From positions 1-19,978 of the forward strand of contig JBJSXF010000133.1 in NCBI GenBank assembly GCA_046086225.1: a DNA stretch of 19,978 nt, given 5' to 3'. Made by a program: the position numbers and the translations under genes. The notes beneath the pieces are model-generated. The model saw only the letters and a program-made list of their open reading frames with translations. It was not told where the DNA came from and did no database searches. Position 1 is the stretch's first letter. Each line of letters begins with the position of its first letter. Below, piece after piece: positions 1 through 8,690 of the stretch. The DNA is from JBJSXF01 sp046086225 (GTDB lineage: Bacteria; Actinomycetota; Acidimicrobiia; IMCC26256; PALSA-610).

Positions 1-62
1 GGGGCCCGAATGCAAGGGGAAATCCCGGTGGGAGGCGGATCGCAGCCGTTGCGACCGACTCG

Positions 63-473
63 TCACCCGTCGCGGTCGAGGCGGAGCGACGCGCTGTTCA
101 TGCAGTAGCGGAGTCCCGTCGGACGCGGCCCGTCGGGGAAGACGTGCCCGAGGTGCGCGTCACAGCGCGCGCACCGAGCTTCGGTGCGCACCATCCCGTG
201 ACTCGTGTCGACCGCTTCGGCGACCACACCCTCGGCGACCGGCGAGTGGAAACTGGGCCAGCCCGTCCCCGAGTCGTACTTGGCCTCGGAGGTGAAGAGC
301 GGCTCCCCGCAGCAGACGCAGACGTAGGTGCCGGAATCGTGGCAGTCCCAGTACTCGCCGGTGAACGCCCGCTCGGTTCCCGAGCAGCGGGCCACCTGGA
401 ACTGGGCCGGGGTGAGCCGATCGCGCCACTCGGCGTCGGAGGCGGGCAGCTCCTCGTCGGGAATCCTCGTCAT
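63..473 (-). CDS. msrB: Peptide-methionine (R)-S-oxide reductase MsrB
   Basis: This cytosolic repair enzyme reduces the R epimer of methionine sulfoxide in proteins, normally using thioredoxin. The 136-residue product is a complete single-domain MsrB. Two CxxC pairs (C52/C55 and C101/C104) are the structural zinc site. The catalytic cysteine is C124 in the RYCMNSASL motif, and GWPSF lies at 71-75. Many MsrBs have a resolving cysteine just before this GWPSF motif; here that position is Thr70 (SGTGW), so recycling must use another cysteine (C30 or C44 are candidates) or thioredoxin directly. The ATG at 473 has a GGGAG-type ribosome site just upstream. It is the last gene of the minus-strand cluster, 31 nt after the VWA gene. 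Positions 1-62, downstream of its stop, show no gene and only a weak hairpin. Confidence 0.96.
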   Translation of the reverse strand: MTRIPDEELPASDAEWRDRLTPAQFQVARCSGTERAFTGEYWDCHDSGTYVCVCCGEPLFTSEAKYDSGTGWPSFHSPVAEGVVAEAVDTSHGMVRTEARCARCDAHLGHVFPDGPRPTGLRYCMNSASLRLDRDG

Positions 474-504
474 CGTGCTCCCTCTCGTCGCGGACGGTCG
501 CGGC

Positions 505-2508
505 TCAGCCGGCCCGGCGCCGGTGACGACGGTCCTCGAGGAAATCCTCGAGGACGTAGTCGCCGAGCGTTTCGGGTGACGTGTAGAAGGCGCGACCCCG
601 GTTCATCCGCATCATGCGGGCGACGAACTCGCGCAGGTACGGGTTGTCCTCCAGCATGAAGGTATTGATCCGGATGCCGTCGCGTGTGCAGCGCTGCACC
701 TCGCGCAACGTGAGCTCGACGGTGAGCGGATCGGGCGGGTAGTCGAAGAACGCGTCGCCGTGCTCGGTGATGTGCGCGGTCGGCTCGCCGTCGGTGATCA
801 TGATGATCTGCTTGCGACCGGTCTCCCGGGCGAGCATCCGCCGGGCGAGCATCATCGCGTGCTGCATGTTGGTGCCCCACTCGAAGTCCCAGGTGGCCTC
901 GGGGAGCCGTTCGGGCCGCACCTCGCGGGCGACCCGGCCGAAGCTCACCATCCCGAAGTAGTCGCGGGGGTACTGCGAGGTGATGAGCGAATGGAGGGCC
1001 ATGGCGACCTTCTTCGCGGCCAGGAACCGGCCCCGCATCTCCATCGACATCGAGACGTCGAGCATCAGGACCGTGGCGCTCCGGGTGAGCTGCTCGGTGC
1101 GTTCGATCTCGAAGTCGTCGGGGGTCATGACGACCGGGGTGCCCGAGCCCTGCCGGGCCACCGCGTTGCGCAGGGTCCGGCCGACGTCGAGGTGGAACGG
1201 ATCACCGAACTCGTAGGGCTTGTGCTCATCGGCCCGTTCGTGCCCCGCACCGGATCGCTCGATGCGGTGGCCTCCGGCCCGGTCGCGCAGGAGCCGGGTG
1301 TAGAGATCGCCGAGCGCCCGCTGACCGATGCGCCGGAGTCCGTGCGGGGTGAGTTCCATGCGGCCGTCGCGCTGCTCGATGAGCCCCGCCTCCTCGAGCT
1401 GCCGGGCGAGCTCGGCGAGCTGCTCGAGCGACCGGGCCGCGTCGTCACCGAGCAGGTCGCGCACCTTGTCGAGATCCACCTCGGCGAGCGGACCGGGGTT
1501 CGTCGCGTCGCGCAGCAGGTTCTCGAGCGCGTCGAGGTCGGCGAGCTCGTCGAGCACCCCGCCCATCGCCTCGAGCGGCATCGGCTCGTCGCCGTTGAAC
1601 GGCATCCCGCGATCCCAGCCCATGCGGGGGAAGGCGTCGCGGAGGTTGCGCCCGAGCCGGTCGACCTGCCAGCTCAGGTCCATGTCATCGAGCAGCGCAT
1701 TCGCCAGCTCCTGCAGCTGGGCCCGCTGCTCGGGGCTCATGGCGTTCAGCATCTGCTGCATGCGGGCCATGGAGGCGGCCATCTGCTCGAGCAGCTCGTC
1801 GAGGGTCTGCGGATTGCCGGGGAACATGTCGCCGTAGCGCTCCATGAACCCCTCGAAGTCGGGCTCCTCGCCGCGCTCGCGCTGCTCCAGCATGTCGTTG
1901 AGCTCGGCGAGCATGTCCTTCGTGCGGGCGAGCTCCTCGGGGCTCATCTGCGAGAGCCCCTGCTGCAGCTGCGAGAACATCGAGTCGAGCAGTTGGCGCC
2001 GCAGCTCCTCAGTGAGCTCCTCGAACGCCTGGCGGGCGTCGTCGTCCATCCAGTCGTACGACTGCAGATCGCTCACCCGGCCGGCCAGATCGGGCGGCAG
2101 CGTGTCGAGCCGTTCCCGCCGCTCGCGGGCGAGCTTCTCGAGCAGCTCCTCCCGTCGGCGATCGCCCGACTCCCGGGCCTCGGCCAGCCGCCGCTCGATG
2201 CCCGCCCGCTCGGATTCCAGGATCTCCTCGAGGCGCTCGGCCACGTCGGCGAAGACACCGTCGGGGTCGTAGCGGTCGAGCCGCTCGCGCCGCCGCTCGC
2301 GCAGACGCTCGAGCATCTCGCGCGTTCCCTGGACGTCGCGGCCCTGGCGATCGCGGAACCCCTGCTGCATCATCCGCCGCAGGGCGGCGTTCACGTCGCC
2401 GTGGTAGAGGAGGTCGTCGGTCATCTCCTCGAGCAGGGCGTCGGCATCGAGATCGAATCCGACCTGGGTGCCGTCCCAGCGCGAGTACTCGAATCGACCC
2501 GACGCCAT
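505..2508 (-). CDS. VWA-domain protein with charged coiled-coil-like N-terminal region (CoxE/ChlD-like partner of the AAA ATPase)
   Basis: The 667-residue protein has a C-terminal von Willebrand factor A domain with an intact metal site: DVSMS at 484-488, a Thr near 546, and ITDGEP with Asp573. Residues about 50-300 are extremely rich in Glu, Arg, Leu, Gln and Met, with heptad-like stretches suggesting long helices or coiled coils. There is no signal peptide or membrane segment, so it is probably cytosolic. It lies 46 nt after a Mg-chelatase-like AAA ATPase, the usual arrangement of MoxR/ChlI-type ATPase and VWA adaptor pairs, where the VWA protein links ATPase remodelling to a target. From memory, M. 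tuberculosis Rv0958-Rv0959 is a pair of similar size; this was not checked here. The true substrate is unknown. The ATG at 2508 lacks a Shine-Dalgarno sequence but has TACCGT six nt before it. Confidence 0.9.
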   Translation of the reverse strand: MASGRFEYSRWDGTQVGFDLDADALLEEMTDDLLYHGDVNAALRRMMQQGFRDRQGRDVQGTREMLERLRERRRERLDRYDPDGVFADVAERLEEILESERAGIERRLAEARESGDRRREELLEKLARERRERLDTLPPDLAGRVSDLQSYDWMDDDARQAFEELTEELRRQLLDSMFSQLQQGLSQMSPEELARTKDMLAELNDMLEQRERGEEPDFEGFMERYGDMFPGNPQTLDELLEQMAASMARMQQMLNAMSPEQRAQLQELANALLDDMDLSWQVDRLGRNLRDAFPRMGWDRGMPFNGDEPMPLEAMGGVLDELADLDALENLLRDATNPGPLAEVDLDKVRDLLGDDAARSLEQLAELARQLEEAGLIEQRDGRMELTPHGLRRIGQRALGDLYTRLLRDRAGGHRIERSGAGHERADEHKPYEFGDPFHLDVGRTLRNAVARQGSGTPVVMTPDDFEIERTEQLTRSATVLMLDVSMSMEMRGRFLAAKKVAMALHSLITSQYPRDYFGMVSFGRVAREVRPERLPEATWDFEWGTNMQHAMMLARRMLARETGRKQIIMITDGEPTAHITEHGDAFFDYPPDPLTVELTLREVQRCTRDGIRINTFMLEDNPYLREFVARMMRMNRGRAFYTSPETLGDYVLEDFLEDRRHRRRAG

Positions 2509-2514
2509 GGGGCC

Positions 2515-2520
2515 ACGGTA
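2515..2520 (-). promoter_or_regulatory. Possible -10 element (TACCGT) for the VWA gene
   Basis: On the minus strand TACCGT ends six nt before the ATG at 2508, and no purine-rich ribosome site lies between them. This spacing would place the transcript start at or next to the A of the ATG, giving a leaderless mRNA. No convincing -35 is visible, so this is weak taken alone. Confidence 0.25.
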
Positions 2521-2550
2521 CCCGGCGGGCGGCCGTCACCGACCGCCGGG
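2521..2550 (-). promoter_or_regulatory. GC-only stem-loop in the AAA-VWA intergenic gap
   Basis: A perfect 8-bp inverted repeat (CCCGGCGG at 2521-2528, CCGCCGGG at 2543-2550) encloses a 14-nt loop. It fills most of the 46-nt gap between the AAA stop and the VWA start. There is no T-run after it, so a classical intrinsic terminator is unlikely; it could be a partial attenuator or an RNA-stability element. In DNA this rich in G and C, such a repeat can also arise by chance. Confidence 0.3.
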
Positions 2551-2554
2551 GCGG

Positions 2555-3955
2555 TCAGCCCCGACCGCGGTACGAGGCGCGACCGCCCACGGCGTCCTTG
2601 TTCAGTCGCTTCGTGAGGTGCAGACCCTCGAGGACGAACTCGACTCCGCTCGCGATCTCGGCCGGCGCCGAACCGACGTCGAGGGCCGTGAGCAGCTCGG
2701 GCAGCCCCTCGACCCGACCGGCGAGGGCGGCGAGATCGGCGGCCGGAACGTCCTCGCCGGTGTGCACGACGGTGCCGTCCTCGAAGGCCGCGACCACGGC
2801 ACCGAGCCCCTCGGGCCGGACCCGGGCCCGGAACACCTCGAGCACCGCCGCCTTCACGATCCGCTCGAGCACCTGCGACTCACGACCGTCGTCGAGCGTC
2901 TCGATCTCGATCTTGCCCGAGGTCGAGGCCACGAGCGCGTCGAGGTCGCAGACCCGGGGGACGACGGCGGTCTCGCCGTGCACGAGCGCCCGCCGGGCCG
3001 CGTTGGCGACGAGGGTCTCGTAGTTCGCGATCGACAGCCGGGCCGAGACGCCCGATCGCTGGTTGACGTGGGGCGAGCGCCGGGCGAGCTGGCTCACCTC
3101 GGCGACGATCTCGGTCATGAACCCGGGCACCGTCACCTGCAAGCCCTCGGCGGCGAGCGGTCGCGCCTCCTGCTCGATGACCGCCACCTCGAGCCCCGTC
3201 TCGAGCGGGTAGTGCGTGCGGATCTGGGACCCGAAGCGGTCCTTCAGCGGGGTGATGATCCGGCCGCGGTTCGTGTAGTCCTCCGGGTTGGCCGACGCCA
3301 CGAGCACGACGTCGAGCGGGAGCCGGATCTTGTAGCCCCGGATCTGGACGTCACGCTCCTCGAGCACGTTGAGGAGACCGACCTGGATCCGCTCCGAGAG
3401 GTCGGGGAGCTCGTTGATGGCGAAGATCCCGCGGTTCGTGCGCGGCACCAGGCCATAGTGGATCGTGAGCTCGTCGGACAGGTAGCGGCCCTCGGCCACC
3501 TTGATCGGGTCGACCTCGCCGATGAGATCGGCGATCGAGGTGTCGGGGGTGGCGAGCTTCTCGCCGAAGCGACGCTCGCGGTGGACCCAGTCGATCGGGG
3601 CGTCGTCGCCCTGCTCGGCCACGAGCACCCGGGCGTGGGTCGAGACCGGGTGGTACGGATCGTCGTTGATCTCGCTGCCCGCGATGATCGGCATCCACTC
3701 GTCGAGCAGCCCCACGAGCCCGCGGATCATGCGGGTCTTCGCCTGGCCGCGCTCGCCGAGGAAGATGACGTCGTGCCCGGCGAGGAGCGCGTTCGCGAGC
3801 TGGGGCAGCACCGTGTCGTCGTAGCCGAGCACGCCCTCCACGAGCGGGCGACCGGAGGCGAGAGCCGCGACCGCGTTGGCCCGCAGCTCCTCCTTGACCG
3901 GGCGGGAGACCCAGCCGCTCGCACGCAGCTCACCGAGGGTTGCGGGGCGGCTCAT
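2555..3955 (-). CDS. Mg-chelatase/MoxR-like AAA+ ATPase
   Basis: This 466-residue cytosolic ATPase carries Walker A GERGQAKT at 67-74, a Walker-B-like GIFAINELPDL at 176-186 (in which Asn-Glu replaces the usual Asp-Glu), a sensor-1 SANPEDYT at 221-228 and an arginine-finger-type PLKDRFG near 237-242. Between Walker A and B sits a long insert (about 90-170) typical of the ChlI/BchI and MoxR clades. There are no cobN or chlH genes and no other tetrapyrrole genes nearby, so a magnesium-chelatase role is not supported. The following VWA gene suggests a two-component remodelling machine that activates or matures an unidentified target. The ATG at 3955 overlaps the TGA of the upstream hydrolase frame as it stands (ATGA), but GGTGAGG and TAGGGT also lie immediately upstream. 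Confidence 0.93.
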   Translation of the reverse strand: MSRPATLGELRASGWVSRPVKEELRANAVAALASGRPLVEGVLGYDDTVLPQLANALLAGHDVIFLGERGQAKTRMIRGLVGLLDEWMPIIAGSEINDDPYHPVSTHARVLVAEQGDDAPIDWVHRERRFGEKLATPDTSIADLIGEVDPIKVAEGRYLSDELTIHYGLVPRTNRGIFAINELPDLSERIQVGLLNVLEERDVQIRGYKIRLPLDVVLVASANPEDYTNRGRIITPLKDRFGSQIRTHYPLETGLEVAVIEQEARPLAAEGLQVTVPGFMTEIVAEVSQLARRSPHVNQRSGVSARLSIANYETLVANAARRALVHGETAVVPRVCDLDALVASTSGKIEIETLDDGRESQVLERIVKAAVLEVFRARVRPEGLGAVVAAFEDGTVVHTGEDVPAADLAALAGRVEGLPELLTALDVGSAPAEIASGVEFVLEGLHLTKRLNKDAVGGRASYRGRG

Positions 3956-5058
3956 GGCCTCACCCTACAGGCCCTTGGTGGCGAACTCCTTGGCCCGGCC
4001 GGGCGCGTCGGGCGCGGCGAGACGAGGTCGACGTAGACGGCGGCGGCGAACGCGTGCATGCGCGCCTCGTGCCGTTCGCGCTCGGGCATCCCGTTGCAGA
4101 CGACCGCCACCACGACGTCGTGCTCGGGGTCGCAGAACGCCACCGACGACAGGTGCCCGCCGTGCCCGAACGCGCGCCGCGAGCAGTGCGGCCCCATGCC
4201 CGTCGTGTCGATCGCGAACCCGAGCCCCCAATCGGAGACGACGCCGAAGGTCTCGTCGACCATCCCGGTGCGATGGCGGGCCGAGATCGCGGCGACCGTG
4301 ACGGGCTCGAGGATCCCGCCGTGCAGCAGCGCCTCGTAGAGCCGGGCCAGCCGGCGCATCGGCCCCCGACCTCCCGCTCCGGGCAGCGACCGGGCGATCG
4401 TCTCCGGCTCGTCGACGCCGCGCAGCGGTCGGGCCGGACGTCGGTGCGAGGCGTGCATCCGGCCGATGCGGTCGCCGTAGCCCTCCTGCACGGCGACCGG
4501 CATGCCCACCCAGCAGTCGTCCATGCCGAGCGGACCGAAGATCTCGGTGCGGACGTAGTCGGGATAGGGCGTCCCCGAGACCTCCCCGATGACCGCCCCG
4601 AGCACGGTCATGCCCGCCGCCGGGTGGTAGCCGGCCCGGGTGCCGGGCGGGTACTCGAGCGGCGCCGCGCAGATCCGGGCGAGGTTCTCCTCGCTCGACT
4701 CCCGCCACGGGAGTCCGGCGAGCATGCCGTCGGCGTCGGGGATCCCCGCCGTGTGGGTGAGGAGGTGCCGGAGGGTGACGGTCTCCTTGCCGTTCGCGGC
4801 GAAGGCGGGGAGGTACCGGGCCACCGGCGCCTCGACGTCGAGGCGGCCCCGCTCCCACTCGCGCGCCAAGGCGACGGCGGTCACCGCCTTCGTCATCGAG
4901 AAACAGATCATCATCGTGTCGGGGGTCATCGGCACGCCGGCCCGGGCCTCGCCGAGCGCCACGTCCAGGACCGTCTCGCCCCGGTGCGAGACATAACACT
5001 GGGCGCCGACGTGGTCGCCGTCCGCGAGCCCCCGTTCCAGGACCTCCGTGCACCGCAT
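3952..5058 (-). CDS. Serine hydrolase of the class C beta-lactamase/esterase fold, 3' end probably frameshifted
   Basis: This is a beta-lactamase-family (EstB/PBP4*-like) hydrolase. The nucleophile motif SMTK is at 54-57, a Tyr general-base motif GYHP at 143-146, and the KTG-equivalent is HGG at 299-301. It has no signal peptide, so a cytosolic esterase or peptidase is more likely than a secreted lactamase. I chose the ATG at 5058, preceded by GGGGGAGG, over the upstream in-frame GTG at 5169, because residues encoded before 5058 are arginine-rich and unlike the family. The last ~23 codons of the reading frame use AGG, CCA, AGT and TGT, codons otherwise rare here. The adjacent frame instead reads DLGLAAPDAPGRAKEFATKGL and stops at 3965. 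A single missing C near 4023 explains both, giving a corrected product of about 364 residues. Confidence 0.85.
   Translation of the reverse strand: MRCTEVLERGLADGDHVGAQCYVSHRGETVLDVALGEARAGVPMTPDTMMICFSMTKAVTAVALAREWERGRLDVEAPVARYLPAFAANGKETVTLRHLLTHTAGIPDADGMLAGLPWRESSEENLARICAAPLEYPPGTRAGYHPAAGMTVLGAVIGEVSGTPYPDYVRTEIFGPLGMDDCWVGMPVAVQEGYGDRIGRMHASHRRPARPLRGVDEPETIARSLPGAGGRGPMRRLARLYEALLHGGILEPVTVAAISARHRTGMVDETFGVVSDWGLGFAIDTTGMGPHCSRRAFGHGGHLSSVAFCDPEHDVVVAVVCNGMPERERHEARMHAFAAAVYVDLVSPRPTRPAGPRSSPPRACRVRP
3962..3967 (-). promoter_or_regulatory. Possible -10 element (TAGGGT) for the AAA ATPase gene
   Basis: TAGGGT on the minus strand is followed six nt later by the AAA ATG at 3955. Its TAG would also be the stop codon of the frame-corrected hydrolase. 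The intervening GTGAGG could instead act as a ribosome site, so both internal promoter and ordinary coupled translation are possible. Confidence 0.28.
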
Positions 5059-5100
5059 GCGGCCTCCCCCACGATTCGCCGAGCCGTCGATCCGCGAGCG

Positions 5101-5106
5101 TAGAGT
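5101..5106 (+). promoter_or_regulatory. Possible -10 element (TAGAGT) for sdhCAB in the divergent promoter region
   Basis: The 125-nt gap 5059-5183 separates the minus-strand hydrolase operon from sdhC. TAGAGT on the plus strand would give an untranslated leader of about 70 nt. A minus-strand TACGCT (5097-5102) overlaps it and could serve the hydrolase operon, so the two promoters may be mutually exclusive. No clear -35 or operator palindrome is visible. Confidence 0.25.
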
Positions 5107-5183
5107 CCGCTTCACAAGGGCGCGAACCCGTCGGCCGGAGCACCGGATCGACGAGCCCCGCCGGACCACACCGGAGCGAACAC

Positions 5184-5981
5184 ATGGCGACGACGATCTC
5201 CCCCGCTCCCCCCCGATCCCGGGGCGGGCGGCCGATCCGGGACCGGAAGGCGGGTGGACCGCTGCCCGTCCGCTTCTACCGGAGCGCCGTGGGCAAGAAG
5301 TGGGTCATGGGCATCACCGGCGTGATCCTCATGGGCTTCGTGCTCACGCACCTGATCGGCAACCTCAAGCTCTACCTATCGAAGGAGGAGCTCAACCTCT
5401 ACGCCGAGGCCCTCCGCGAGATCCCGGGTCACCTCCTCCCCCGAACGTTCCTCCTGTGGACGATCCGGCTGGTGCTCATCGGCGCCTTCGCGCTGCACAT
5501 CCACTCGGCGTACGGGCTCACGGTGATCAACCGCAAGGCCCGACCCCAGGGCTACCAGTCCAAGCGTGACTACGTGGCCGCGAGTTTCGCCTCGCGCACG
5601 ATGCGCTGGACGGGGATCATCGTCGCCGCCTTCATCGTGTTCCACCTGGCCGACCTCACGTGGGGCAAGGGCGGCGCCGAATGGGTGCGAGGCGATGCGT
5701 ACAACAACATCGTCTACTCGCTCCAACGACCGGTCGTCGCCGTCGCCTACATGGTCGCCATGCTGGCGCTCGGGATCCACCTGATGCACGGAGCCTGGTC
5801 GCTCTTCCAGAGCCTCGGCATCACCAACCCGCGGTACAACCGGCTCCGGCGGAACTTCGCCACCGGATTCGCGGCCATCATCGTGATCGGCAATCTGTCA
5901 TTCCCGATCGCCGTCCAGACCGGCATCGTGAAGTTGCAGTGCCCCGACGCGACGGACATCGAAGCCCCCTGCGAGGCCTGA
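5184..5981 (+). CDS. sdhC: Succinate dehydrogenase cytochrome b558 membrane anchor SdhC
   Basis: This membrane subunit anchors the SdhA-SdhB pair and passes electrons to the quinone pool. The 265-residue protein has a Pro/Arg/Gly-rich cytosolic N-terminus (1-35) and five hydrophobic helices at about 40-60, 88-110, 142-160, 183-205 and 227-247. This is the layout of the single-gene, five-helix type B cytochrome b of menaquinone-linked complexes. Candidate haem ligands are H56, H105 or H107, H154, H199 and H202. No separate sdhD follows, as expected for this type. The ATG at 5184 is preceded by GGAG with a 7-nt spacer. The stop lies 2 nt before the sdhA start, so translation is probably coupled. 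Confidence 0.95.
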   Translation: MATTISPAPPRSRGGRPIRDRKAGGPLPVRFYRSAVGKKWVMGITGVILMGFVLTHLIGNLKLYLSKEELNLYAEALREIPGHLLPRTFLLWTIRLVLIGAFALHIHSAYGLTVINRKARPQGYQSKRDYVAASFASRTMRWTGIIVAAFIVFHLADLTWGKGGAEWVRGDAYNNIVYSLQRPVVAVAYMVAMLALGIHLMHGAWSLFQSLGITNPRYNRLRRNFATGFAAIIVIGNLSFPIAVQTGIVKLQCPDATDIEAPCEA

Positions 5982-5983
5982 CC

Positions 5984-7900
<1,917 letters not shown>

Positions 7901-7910
7901 GGGGCGCGCG

Positions 7911-8690
7911 ATGGCCAAGGACATGAAGGTCACCCTCGAGGTCTGGCGTCAGCCCGGGCCCGAGCAGCCCGGTGGCTTCCGCAGCTACGAGGTCGACGGC
8001 GTCAGCCCCGACATGTCGTTCCTCGAGCTGCTCGACGAGCTCAACGAGCGCCTCATCCGCTCCGGCGAGGAGCCGGTCGCGTTCGACCACGACTGCCGCG
8101 AGGGCATCTGCGGCTCGTGCGGCTTCATGATCAACGGGGTGGCCCACGGGCCCGAGCAGGGCACCGCCGTGTGCCAGCTCCACATGCGGAAGTTCCAGAG
8201 CGGCGCCCACCTCACCCTCGAGCCCTGGCGGGCCGCCGCGTTCCCGCTCATCCGCGACCTCATCGTCGACCGCACCGCATTCGACCGCATCATCGAGTCG
8301 GGCGGCTACATCGGGGTCGGCACCGGCGGCGCGCCCGACGGCAACGAGATCCCGATCCCGAAGGCGGTCGCCGACGCGGCGATGGACGCGGCGGCCTGCA
8401 TCGGCTGCGGAGCCTGCGTGGCCGCCTGCCCGAACGGCGCCGCCCAGCTGTTCACCTCGGCGAAGCTGTCCCACCTCAACCTGCTGCCCCAGGGCCAGAC
8501 CGAGCGCTGGGACCGCACGGTGGCGATGGTGGAGACCATGGAGGACTACTTCGGGTCGTGCACGAACCACCGCGAGTGCGAGGCGGCGTGCCCGAAGGAG
8601 ATCTCGATCGACTTCATCGCGCTGATGAACCGCGACTACGTGAAGGCGCAGCTCAAGCAGCGGCGCCTCGCCGGTCAGACCTTCAGCTGA
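7911..8690 (+). CDS. sdhB: Succinate dehydrogenase iron-sulfur subunit SdhB
   Basis: This subunit carries electrons from SdhA flavin to the quinone site. In the 259-residue protein, the [2Fe-2S] ligands are C62, C67, C70 and C88. The [4Fe-4S] ligands are C163, C166, C169 and C227, and the [3Fe-4S] ligands are C173, C217 and C223, assigned by analogy with E. coli SdhB. The third and fourth [2Fe-2S] cysteines are 17 residues apart, against 11 in E. coli; I recall a similar long loop in actinobacterial Sdh1-type subunits. The start at 7911 (MAKDMKV) is the first ATG after the sdhA stop. Its last 8 nt overlap the 3' end of metB on the other strand, so the two transcripts converge with no space for a conventional terminator. 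Confidence 0.96.
   Translation: MAKDMKVTLEVWRQPGPEQPGGFRSYEVDGVSPDMSFLELLDELNERLIRSGEEPVAFDHDCREGICGSCGFMINGVAHGPEQGTAVCQLHMRKFQSGAHLTLEPWRAAAFPLIRDLIVDRTAFDRIIESGGYIGVGTGGAPDGNEIPIPKAVADAAMDAAACIGCGACVAACPNGAAQLFTSAKLSHLNLLPQGQTERWDRTVAMVETMEDYFGSCTNHRECEAACPKEISIDFIALMNRDYVKAQLKQRRLAGQTFS

Noticed and set aside
1..62. Possible terminator hairpin after msrB
   Set aside because: Only a 4-bp stem around positions 42-54 with no T-run; too weak to annotate.
760..2616. 618-codon open frame on the plus strand opposite the VWA gene
   Set aside because: It mirrors the VWA gene codons, is rich in repetitive Leu, Glu, His and Val, and has no recognisable domain. It is an antisense by-product of high GC and strong codon bias.
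2555..3955. Magnesium chelatase subunit role for the AAA ATPase
   Set aside because: No large chelatase subunit or tetrapyrrole gene is nearby, and the VWA partner has a different architecture from ChlD, so only family-level similarity is claimed.
2468..4036. 522-codon plus-strand frame opposite the AAA gene
   Set aside because: Composition is biased to Asp, Arg, Glu, His and Val without a motif; the other strand encodes a clear ATPase.
5059..5169. N-terminal extension of the hydrolase to 5169
   Set aside because: The added residues are Arg-rich and unlike the family. The ATG at 5058 has a strong ribosome site, and the extension would occupy most of the divergent promoter region.
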